The notes under the pieces were generated by a model, which saw only the letters and a program-made list of their open reading frames with translations, had not been told where the DNA came from and ran no database searches. Of a stretch of DNA of 64,000 nucleotides, positions 22,963 to 31,899 are shown piece after piece. A program made the position numbers and the translations under genes. The stretch is from Sesamum alatum. Its lineage: Eukaryota > Streptophyta > Magnoliopsida > Lamiales > Pedaliaceae. Numbering within the stretch: position 1 is the first letter of the stretch; the number at the start of each line of letters is the position of its first letter. Location of the stretch: positions 7,515,193 to 7,579,192 of the forward strand of contig JACGWO010000010.1 of NCBI GenBank assembly GCA_034509735.1. Reading direction: 5' to 3'.

Positions 22963-24235
22963 AGCATTTCAAACTGACGGAGAACCCATTCTACATGATG
23001 CACCTCAACAATTGCATAATGAATCAAGGGGCATCTTATGTTCCATGGCACGCAACTAGCATATATGGGCAATGAACTGACACCCGAATCATTTCCATCA
23101 TACAGGTTCCAAAAAAACTGCACCATTAAATTATTTCATTAAATATGGTAATATATATTAAAGTCCCGCATTGTATGTAATGAGCCACTTACCTCATTTT
23201 GTTTGCATCCTGTCAAACGTAGCCTTGATAACACTCAACGCATTATGTGCAGTGTGCGTCTGGGATATATGCCGAGACCACCTAAAAAAACAACAAATAC
23301 CACATAAAATTAAAATAATAAAAAAAGTAAGATATTTTACGATTAAATGTATAAATGAATTATGTATACCTTGCAGCATATGGCGAGAGCGGTAGAATAT
23401 TTTCGTCATCAAAGATGGTTAGACATATCTCTGACATATCATCGGACCGAATAGGTGCTATTGTTGTAATACGGGACCATGCCCATATTTGTAGCAGTTG
23501 CATAGCACCACCTATGTTTATTTTACTGCGCCGCGATGCCGTACAAAGCTCCTTGTACATATATCCCAACACCGCGCTACCCTAGCTAGCGGGGCCATCT
23601 TCAATGTTCTCCATGTGTTGCAAATACAATAGGGACACATAGTTTCCGGTAGCATCAGGACACAACAATCCATCAAGAATGCACAAAGCACATACACATG
23701 CCTCTTGCAATACTTCCTCCCAGGGATTGTCATCATCATAAGTGTTGACCACCAACCATTCATGTAAGACGGGTAGTCTTATCCGGGAGCCCTTAAATGC
23801 ATTCTCCGGTGGAACAAACTCCAATAAGTCAGAGCAATATTCCTGGCATTGTGGAATTGAGCGCCGCGAATCTACTCCCGTGATAGGATTACCGCCCACC
23901 GAAATGTGCCAGATAATGGCGATGTCCTGCAGTGTAACAGTGGTCTCCCCTATCGGAAAATGGGAAGTATGAGTTTCGGGCCGCCATCTCTCCACTAATG
24001 CGGTAATGAGGTGTTGATCAATTTCAATATGACCACACCTAGAAACTCCCAAAAAACCCATGTGATATAGTGCTTGTAGAACTCGATGATGGCGGATTAT
24101 TTGAAGATTTCGAAAAAAACTAGTATCGCCACGCCGTATTATTAAGTGTATGTCCTCATTTCTGGATACATCTTCGGAACGATGATTTCTTTGATCATAT
24201 AATACATCACTATCACGTGGACCAAAATTTTCCAT
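22960..24235 (-). pseudogene. Plant mobile domain (PMD, phosphatase-7-long-form-like) gene of the MULE
   Basis: The start ATG at 24233-24235 gives MENFGPRDSDVLYDQRNHRS, a typical PMD beginning. Then come LQALYHMGFLGVSR, ITALVERWRPETHTSHFPIG, VTLQDIAIIWHISVGGNPI and, after an in-frame TAG (23582-23584), GSAVLGYMYKELCTASRR and GGAMQLLQIWAWSRI. A donor at 23369/23370 ends exon 1. A likely short exon (about 23190-23284, WSRHISQTHTAHNALSVIKA) ends in a TGA. A third exon (from 23117 leftward) carries FFWNLYDGND, IRCPLIHYAIVEVHHVEWVL and RQFEMLQD. The gene is truncated there. PMD proteins occur in TEs and as domesticated host genes involved in silencing and development. Here the TIR-bounded context makes it a TE gene. 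Confidence 0.87.
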
Positions 24236-24479
24236 AACAAAACTACAAAAAAACACTAGAAATATACGAAAATATAAAATTTCAAACTGAAGTGGAGTGA
24301 AAGAAATTGGAATCAAACGCTTAGAAAATAAACTGAATTTTGAATGTTCCGGTGAGGTGAAGAAGTTAAGTGAAGAATTCATCACTTCACACCCCCCCCC
24401 CCCTTTTATACACAAAAGCCTTCTGTCGTATGCAGTGCATGCTTCACACTTGTGAAGCATGCACTGTTGAATCTTTTAC

Positions 24480-24701
24480 CTTTCACGTGAAGACTGGGTT
24501 TTTACCTAGCCTTAACCCCGTCTCTCTTAAAGCCTTCAGTATCAGGGTTTCAAACCCTGTCTTTAATGAGCTGACACTCCTTGCTAGAAGTTTGCCAGAA
24601 GACGGGGTTTCAAACCCTGTCTTCGCCTAAAATTGAAATTGGTGTCAAAAATCACCAATTTTGAATTATTTTTTTTTTTGCATTTTTAAAATAATTTTGC
24701 C
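24480..24701 (-). repeat. Right terminal inverted repeat of the MULE
   Basis: Inverted counterpart of 21122-21260, longer by small insertions. GGTTTCAAACCCTGTCTT occurs twice (24546-24563, 24606-24623), each within a near-palindrome. A further palindrome of 14-bp arms (GTGCATGCTTCACA, 24436-24466) lies just inside. Confidence 0.8.
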
Positions 24702-24770
24702 AATAAAAACTATATGTTTTTTTGAAAAAAAAAAAAAGAATTTTTATATTAAAAATCACAATACAAAAAC

Positions 24771-25095
24771 TTAATATACTAAAGTTAACTTTCCAAATTT
24801 AAATATCTACTTGAATATAAGTGATAATCAGTTATAACAATTATATATAACTAAATTAAATTATTATTTAGTTTTAATTATATTTTAATAAAATATATTA
24901 ATTAAGAATCAAAATTTAAAAAGTATATAAATTTTTTAAAAAGATCTAAAATGTAAAATAAAAAATAAAGTTAAGTTCAAATACAATATACTAAAATTCC
25001 CTTTCCAAATTTAAATATCTATATGAATATAAATGATAATCAATTATGACAATTATATATTAGTAACTAATTAAATTATGATTTAGTTTAATATG
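24771..25095 (+). repeat. Tandem direct repeat, unit about 207 bp
   Basis: CTTTCCAAATTTAAATATCT followed by ATATAARTGATAATCA and an AATTATATAT tract occurs at about 24789 and again at about 24997. The two copies are in the same orientation and cover most of the AT-rich spacer to the right of the MULE. Confidence 0.75.
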
Positions 25096-25139
25096 TCTTG
25101 TTATTTATTTTTCAAAATTATTTTTATTCCTTTTTTTTC

Positions 25140-25445
25140 TACCATCCCATTTGCAGCCGCCTCGAATCTCAGATCAAAGGCGCCGTTGTTGCCTAGGTCC
25201 AACGCGAGTTGTCGTCGCCCAAGCTAGATGATGCTCATTTTTCTTTGAGCAACTACGGTCACCTAGATCTAGGAAGAGTTGGCGTTGCCCAAGCTAGGCG
25301 ACGACGATGCTATTTCTTCTTTGGGCGACAAGGACGCCCATTTCTTTTTGGTCGCCTGGATGATGTTGCCCTCCCCCCTTTTTGCCTTCACCCAGATTCG
25401 AGTGACCTCGCCGTCGCGTAGAGTTCGGGTACCATCGACGTCTTT
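25140..25445. other. GC-rich block of unknown origin inside the gag insertion
   Basis: This roughly 300-bp stretch is far richer in GC than its surroundings. Internally repeated wording (GTTGYCGTCGCCCAAGCTAG-like at about 25208 and 25277) suggests tandem duplication. Frames are open on both strands (25209-25421 plus) but no domain is recognisable. A captured host-gene fragment is possible but unproven. Confidence 0.5.
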
Positions 25446-25734
25446 ATGGCATATATAAGAAAACATTATATGTATAAGCTATATTTAATTGTGCATATAT
25501 ATAAATGAAAAAGATATTTTTAAAAATTAATTAAAATCTAGACCATTCATTTTCAACTATTAAAGATGAATGGCTATTAAAACAAGGGTATAAGGGTGAA
25601 TAACTAAAAATTCTTACGCTGTATAGGATAACAAAACAATAGAGGGGATTTTGACAAACATAGAGGGTATTTCGCTATATTTTCACATATGAGTTTTTAG
25701 CTGAGTTTTTAAAACACCGGGGGGTTTCATTTTG

Positions 25735-26600
25735 AGGAGATGTTAGAGGTCCACGACTCACACATTGATATGATGATTAGTATTTTGAAACATCGGCTGA
25801 GAAAAGGACCTTTTGTGTAAGCTTTAGCTCGTGACCTCCCTAAAGATGTGGAACAACTCATAATAGTAAGCACAAAATTACATACATGAGAAAGAGGTCA
25901 ACGCCATGAAAGATTGAGAGTGGGTAGTGATTAGAGACAAAGATAAGGGAAGAGATAGGGGAAGACAGAACTCAGGTGCCCGGCCTGAGAGAAGATCATA
26001 ATGTGCCCCTTTTAACCAAATACCATAAGTATACTCCTTTAAGTACTACCAGAGCTTGGGTAATGATGATGGTAAGAGAAGACTAATATTGCTTTAGTGG
26101 CCCATGAAAAACTAGAGACACGCCAACTAAGAAATATTCGAACAAGTATTGTCAACAAGGGTAAGGCATGATACTGAGGATTATTACCAATTCAAGGACA
26201 AGATTCGGAATGTTGGTAAGAACAAGGCTATTTGAAGGAATGTGTTATAAGAGACCCAAAAGTAAGGATGCGATCAGGAACGAGATTGCGACAAAGGTAT
26301 AAGGGGAATGAGAGAAGATCTAGAAGTTGGTCACGTAGTAGGGAGAGCTTTGAGAGCACAAGACGAGCCTGGGAGAGGGATAAGGTCCCAGATAATACTT
26401 TTGTAAAGGGGTAATCCACATGACGTTGGGGGCCTGACTGCGGAGACTATGGTAGAGCAAGGAAAAGATATGCCAAGAGCTCGAGGGCTGGTAGCTCGGA
26501 CTATCAGATCTTGAACGTGGAAAAACGCGAAAGAGATCACTTTTGAGACAAAGACTTAGACCACAGGGTGGGGTTGCAAACGACCCTATCGTCATAAAGA
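25735..26600 (+). pseudogene. gag, second part, of the Tat-like element
   Basis: The plus frame resumes with EMLEVHDSHIDMMISILKHR, then LRKGPFV and ALARDLPKDVEQLI near 25825, and later the charged gag tail near 26240-26420. This is the direct continuation of the capsid interrupted at about 20840. The last part is a decayed nucleocapsid-to-protease linker. Multiple stops. Confidence 0.75.
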
Positions 26601-26609
26601 TGGATATAA

Positions 26610-26920
26610 GCCAACTTTATAGTACATAAGGTGTTTATTGATAATGGAAGCTCAACTAACATCTTGTTCTTAGGCGTCGTAAGAAAAATGGAGTTAAGGC
26701 TACAACTATCAACCACTTTGCACCCTTTTGGTAAGGTTTGGAGGTTCTAAAATCATTACGGTGAGCAAAGTGGATCTTTGAGTTTCTACAAGCTGAACCA
26801 AATATGAAGAGGCTAATGGTAAAGTTCTTAGTTGTTGATGCCCCGCCCCATTCACGTATACTGTCATATTAGGAAGAACAAGACTTAGTATGTTTCAATT
26901 AGTTATCTCTACCTTTCAAT
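26610..26920 (+). pseudogene. Aspartic protease of the Tat-like element
   Basis: Near 26630 the translation reads VFIDNGSSTNILFLGVVRKM. This is the catalytic box of a plant gypsy protease, with N replacing the usual T or S after the Asp. A later segment near 26850 resembles APHSRILSY..GRTRLSMF, equivalent to YNVILGRP. Active-site change and frame breaks make it non-functional. Confidence 0.75.
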
Positions 26921-27179
26921 TAAAGATGAAGTTTCCCACAAATAATGGAGTTGGAGAAGTTTGTTATAATCAAAGGTAGGCCAGAGAGTACTAGAATCTA
27001 AAAGAGTGAGGTAAGTAACATCAAGGAAAAAGCAAATTTGAAACTTGTTTTAAGTAACAATTTAGGTTCCGTTGTAAATGTACAAGGACTTGAACCCCCA
27101 GAGGACAACAAGAGACACAACTACGGAGACGGAATAGAACCAATTAAGGAGCAGGGTAGAGCTGATCCTAGGTTAACTG

Positions 27180-28120
27180 AATAAGACAACCAGGATCAGT
27201 TTGCAGATGACTTCCCAAATGGAAGTATGATCATAGATTTCTTAAGGGGGAATATAGAATTGATCACTTGGAGCCCATCATATTTTCAAGGTATTGACCC
27301 TGAAGTTATTGTTCACAGGCTAAACATTGATCCCCAAGCCAAACCAGTAGACAGGAAAAGAGAACCTTTGGAGCTGAACAAAATAGAATCATCGAAGATG
27401 AGGTTAACAAGTTACTAGTTGCAGGGCATTTAATGGAGATTTAGTTCACTGAATGGTTATCTAACATAGCGGTGGTCCTCAAGACCCTTACCCGCTACCC
27501 ATAATAGATCTGTTGGTAGATTCAGCAGTCGGTTGCAATCTGTTTAGAATGATGAATGCGAATTAGGGGTACCATCAAATCTTTATGGCCGAAGAGGATA
27601 CGGAGAAAACTTCTTTTGTTACAAAAATAATGGTATTTATTGTTATAATATAATACTTTTTGGTATGAAAATGCATGGGTGACTTATCAAAGACTGGTCA
27701 ATAGTATGTTCAAAGACCTCATTGGCATGATCATGGAGGTCTATGGGGGCGGTATATTGGTGAAAACACAAGAGAAGAGGATCACCTGGGCCATTTGTAA
27801 AAAGCGTTTAAGATCATGAGGTTGTTTGGGATGCAACTAAACCCGAATAAGTGCACATTCGGGGTTTACGGAGGTAAGTTTATGGGATTTGTGGTAAGTG
27901 AGGGGAATAGAAGTGAACCCAAAAAAAATCAAGACAGTGATGGAAATGACCTTAACAAAAATAGTCAAGAAAGTGCAAAGGATGATAGGAAAGATCACCT
28001 CACTTAATTGATTTATTTCTAGTTCGGTCGGACATGAACCTACCTTATTAAGGTATTGAAGAATGTGAAGGACTTCAAATAGACAAAAAAATGTGAGCAA
28101 GCTTTATAGGAACTAAAAAG
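27180..28120 (+). pseudogene. Reverse transcriptase of the Tat-like element
   Basis: The frame 27227-27418 gives ITWSPSYFQGIDPEVIVHRL and NIDPQAKPVDRKREPLELNK, the RT lead-in also seen in the outer element at the left edge. Decayed RT follows: YPLPIIDLLVDS-like near 27490, MNANXGYHQIFMAEEDTEKT near 27555, and a VYGGGILVKT segment near 27740 where the YxDD box should be. LNPNKCTFGVYGGKFMGFVV follows at 27838. The catalytic Asp pair is not evident. Confidence 0.82.
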
Positions 28121-28299
28121 TACCTGATGACCCCACCACTATTAGCCAAGCTAAAAATTGGAGAAAATCAACACAATGTTTTGCAGGAGCCGAAAAGGGA
28201 TATTTGCAGATAGAAAAAATTAGCTCTAACCTTGGTGACCATTGAAAAGGAATTTAAGACCATATTCAAATCCATAAGATTGGTCTGGCCACTAACCAT

Positions 28300-28830
28300 C
28301 CATTGAAAGAGGTGATGACAAAACCAAATGCATTAGGTTGCTTAATGAAGTAAATGATCAAGTTGGGAAGATTGATATGGAATACCAAGGTCGTGCAACC
28401 ATAAGGGCCCAAGTATTGGCAGACTTTATTGTTAAAATGGTAAGAGACGAGTCACAGGTTGACCGAAAATCTTGGATACTACGTGTGGATGGATCCTTGA
28501 ACTCGAAAAATGGTAGGCAAGAATATTGTACAGGACCAAGAAATCTTGAGATTGAGGTCTTTGTTAAGTTACGCATCCTAGTTACCAACAATGGAGCTAA
28601 CTATGAGGCTTTCACAAGTCGATTACATATGGCTTGGGAAACAAGAGCTAGAGATGTAAATGTTTACATGGATTCCAAATTGGTCGCTCTGCAGTGCAAG
28701 GAGCGTATGAAAGACGAGAATGGTATATGGTGAAGTACCTTAGCAAAGTTCGAGAGCTGATGAAAAAAAATGATAAGTGTGTGGTACAAACTAATACCTC
28801 ATGAAGAGAATTCACGGAGCTGATTCGTTA
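28300..28830 (+). pseudogene. RNase H of the Tat-like element
   Basis: The frame 28338-28733 has EYQGRATIRAQVLADFIVKM, then SWILRVDGSLNSKNG (first catalytic Asp), EVFVKLRILVTNNGANYEAF and DVNVYMDSKLVALQ. This is the Tat-type RNase H (RVT_3 fold). The TNNEAEYEA motif is altered to TNNGANYEA, losing the catalytic Glu. The frame is otherwise open for 131 residues. Confidence 0.85.
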
Positions 28831-28989
28831 TCAAAATTCAGTGCTATGTTGAAGGAATCAATAGTAGAAAGATTTCGATGATGGTTAAGGAGATATCAGA
28901 GATGAAATCATGTGTTATCTTAAGAATGGGGTCGTACCTGAGGACCCCTGGTAGCAAAGAGGTTGAAATTCAAGCAAACAGGTTTACCA

Positions 28990-29705
28990 TGTTAAATGGG
29001 AACTCTATAAGAGATTGTTTGATGGGATTCTATTGAAATGTTTAGATCCAGTATGTGATGCAAAAGATATATGAGAAGAGCTGCGAAAATCATTCGGGAT
29101 GTAGACTTTTGGCATAGAAAGTGGTCAGACAAGGATACTTTTGGCCAACGTTGGTGGCCAACACCACAGAGTTCACGAAAAAGTATGTTAGTTGCCAAAA
29201 GTACGCAGCATCGACGCACACACCTGCAACCCTGATGGAACTAATCAAGGTGGTTTGCCTATTTGATCAATTGGGAATTGATATCCTTGGATATTTTCCC
29301 CTAGCCCTTGCCCAAAAAAAATCCATCATTGTGCTAGTTGAGTATTTAACTAAGTGGATAGAAGCTAAAACGGCTGCGAAGATCTTCGAAAATGAGGTAA
29401 TAAAAGTTGTTCGGAAAAACATAATTTGCAGGTTAGGGGTCCCAAGGATCTTGATCTTAGACAATAAAACATAGTTCCAAGGAAATAAGATCGCCTCCTA
29501 GTGTAAAGAACTCAAAATTCAGCAAAACTTCATTGTTGTGGGATATCCTCAAGCTAATGGACACACTGAAGTCAAGAACAAAATCCTACTTCAACACTTG
29601 AAGCCAAGATGGATGGAGCTAAAGGTTCTTGGGCTGAGGAGTTACCTAGAATCATTTGAGCATATAGAACTAAAATGCCCATGCACTCGCCTATTCAAAA
29701 TGCAC
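28990..29705 (+). pseudogene. Integrase of the Tat-like element (zinc and core domains)
   Basis: The frame 29121-29474 has VRQGYFWPTLVANTTEFTKK, a CQKYA zinc-finger end, QLGIDILGYFPLALAQKKSI (core domain start with catalytic Asp), VEYLTKWIEAKTAAKI and RLGVPRILILDNKT. GYPQANGHTEV follows at 29538. Decayed frames continue to AKGSWAEEL-like and AYRTK wording near 29660. The gene is interrupted at about 29705 and its last residues are at 30975-31050. Confidence 0.87.
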
Positions 29706-30975
29706 ATGTTCGCTGAGGGTCGTGGCTCACACGCCTTGCGTGTTCTCATGCTCGGCCCCAACGAGCTACCTTTCCATCATGCATCTCGCCCACAATCTCG
29801 AGTTTTTTCGATACATCTCGCAATGGCTCGAAGCATCCTCACTCCGTCTCAACAACGCAGACTATTCTTGCGCCACGATGCCTATCAACTGCCCAATGCT
29901 CACTCGGTGCATCACCGGCGTATGTTTTCGCCATGCCCGTCTCGTATGCCTTGCTTGAGTACGCCAACATCACAAGTCTGAGGCCCAATTGATATGCCAA
30001 CATCTCGCATCAATCCCCCATAGCATGCCCAACATGCCTTCTTGCCTTTCGGCGTGGCTTCACAAATTTCCCACAGCGCGGCGGTGCCCCAAGACCGCGT
30101 ATCTTAGCCAACAGACCTTCGTGCATGGCTAGAACCCAATAGCGCATGTCACGAGTTAGCTCATGAAGTTTTTGAGTGCTTTCCTCGATAGCTCATTCGG
30201 CTAGAGGTGTTGCCCTTGATTTTTGGCAGCCCATGGGGAAACTTTGCAGTCACATGAAACCTCTCAGCCCGTTTTCTTGCCCAACGTGTGCCATCCTGGC
30301 CCCACACTGCCCGTCCGGTTCCCATACAATCTGGGGACTCTAGCCCTCCCTTCGAAGTTCCTAGAGCTGGTCCTTGGAAGCCCCCACATGCCCCAAGGGA
30401 TTACTCATTTAGTGCCTTGCTGCACAAGCAAGGCTGACTGGTATTTACCATTCATGCCCCCTTTATAATAGGCTTAAAAACATTTTCCCTTATTCTAGGA
30501 CTAGAGATTTCAAGTGGCCGAGGAGCGCACATTTTTTGCATCTCCCTCGCCCGACGTCCTAATAACGTGTCGCTTGACGCGCTGCATAGCCTACAACTTC
30601 TACATCACAACTCCAGCATTTCACCCCATCCGATCATCCATCGTAAGGGAATTGCCCTCACAATATTCTGAAATAGTTGTCCCACCACTGCACTGCCAGA
30701 CTGCAAATATTATCGTTGTTTCCTATTCAATCGAAACCTTTTTAACTCTGACATATGGTGGAGATGTTCCCAACACTCCATGGAACACACCATGGAAACA
30801 GTTTTTCAAATATCAAAGGATAAGCACTCTTCTTAGCACATCAATCTCGTGCTCGAGCATAGGATGGCGCCTACTAGTCGCCCCTATATCTCCATGCCAA
30901 AACGTCCGTGGAAGCCATTTGTGCACCTGTGTGCTGGCCGGCATCCCCTTGCCGCCCGGATGTCCTCCGCAAGTC
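29705..30975 (-). mobile_element. Insertion in the integrase, candidate solo LTR
   Basis: A GC-richer 1.27 kb block separates the integrase core from its C-terminal end. Near 30460 it contains CCCCTTTATAATAGGCTTAA, closely matching CCCCCTATAATAGGCTTAA in both LTRs of the inner chromovirus (964 and 6303) and in the same orientation. That suggests a related LTR on the minus strand. No clear TSD or second LTR was found. Long open frames (for example 30514-31050) have no domain except at the very end. Confidence 0.5.
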
Positions 30976-31050
30976 ATGCTGACACTCTGGGCTAAGGGGC
31001 AGCTGGTGACACCGTGGAATGTGCACAATTTGAAGAAGTTTTATATGTGA
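30975..31050 (+). pseudogene. C-terminal end of the interrupted integrase
   Basis: The last codons before the stop at 31050 read KGQLVTPWNVHNLKKFYM, the usual terminus of Tat-lineage integrases (WN-x-x-x-LKKYY). This fixes the right edge of the insertion at or before about 30975. Confidence 0.8.
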
Positions 31051-31309
31051 GATGAGTTTGTAAGATGTTCCCAAATGTGGCTCCCTTTATCCGCTTACAA
31101 TTTTGTAGAACACTAGAATGATGAATGCAAATCTGAAAAAAGATTGTACTCATTCATTATCTGACTAAGATTTTAATGAATAATCATTTTTTTGCTTTCA
31201 ATTTCTTCATAAATATTTATGCATAGATTCTAAATATTTCAGGTCATCATGTCACCTTATTGAGGTCACTTAAAGGCTTGGAAAATACCTCGTTCTTAAT
31301 ATGAACAAG

Positions 31310-31760
31310 GCTACAAGTTAATGAGATCGCCTAATCTGGAGATGATTATAGGTTAATAAGACCGCCTAATATTGAAAAATATTACAAGTTAATGAGATCG
31401 CCTAATCTTGAGAGGATTACAAGTTAATTAGATTGCCTAATCTAGAAAAGATTATAAGTAAATGAGATTGCCTAATCTGAGATTACAAGTTAATGAGAGA
31501 TCACTTAATCTGGAAAAGATTGCAAGTTGATAAGATCACCTAATCTGAAAAAGATAGCTAATGAGATTGCACAACATGAAAGATATTCTTGAGATCGCTT
31601 GAAGAAGGCCCAAATCGTTTAATCTGAAAAAGATTGCCTAAAGGCCAAGATCATTTAGGTCTGAAAAGGATATTAATGAGATCGCATGAAGGGTCTGGAA
31701 AAGACCTAGATTACTTAACCATGAAATCATTAAGATCACACAAAAAAGTTGAAGAGGATC
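31310..31760 (+). repeat. Minisatellite in the 3' region of the Tat-like element
   Basis: About ten imperfect copies of a 35-45 bp unit built on AAGTTAATGAGATCGCCTAA and TCTGRAAAAGATTAC are arranged head to tail. Copies become degenerate toward 31700. Tandem repeats between integrase and 3' LTR are common in Tat-lineage elements. Confidence 0.85.
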
Positions 31761-31899
31761 ACAAAAACATGATAGGTAAATTCATTCCAAAATATGGAAT
31801 AGCTAGCACATGGATTTACAATGCCAATTAGTGCATGGACGAAAAGACATGAATTATTGAAACAAAAAACACTACCATTTAGCTACCCAGCTACCTAGA

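Larger units (their letters stand above)
21122..24701. mobile_element. Mutator-like element (MULE) with an exact 9-bp TSD, carrying mudrA and PMD remnants
   Basis: The termini are inverted: GGCAAACTAATTTTAAAAAT on the left against GGCAAAATTATTTTAAAAAT on the right strand-swapped. Arms of about 150-250 bp share a GACGGGTTTGAAACCCTGTC-type palindrome. The element is flanked by identical AATAAAAAC at 21113-21121 and 24702-24710. It holds a plus-strand mudrA N-terminal fragment (21972-22962) converging on a minus-strand plant mobile domain gene (22960-24235). A MITE (21331-21738) is nested in its left part. It lacks the DDE transposase core, so it is non-autonomous. Confidence 0.92.
20838..25732. 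mobile_element. 4.9 kb insertion block in gag, containing a MULE
   Basis: gag coding sequence stops at about 20838 and resumes at about 25735. The outer ends of the block are weakly inverted: ATAACACCCACCTGTGTTTT on the left against ATGAAACCCCCCGGTGTTTT on the right strand-swapped. Both flanks carry ATGTT(G/A), a possible imperfect TSD. Inside lies a complete MULE at 21122-24701. The remaining parts (20840-21112 and 24711-25730) are non-coding. The outer element's family is undetermined. Confidence 0.65.

Noticed and set aside
29722..30468. Open frames at 29722-29958 and 30223-30468 as host genes
   Set aside because: They lie in a block interrupting a retrotransposon integrase, have no domain, and the block shares an LTR motif.
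31310..31760. CRISPR-like array
   Set aside because: Repeats are imperfect, head-to-tail without unique spacers, and lie in a plant retrotransposon; it is a minisatellite.
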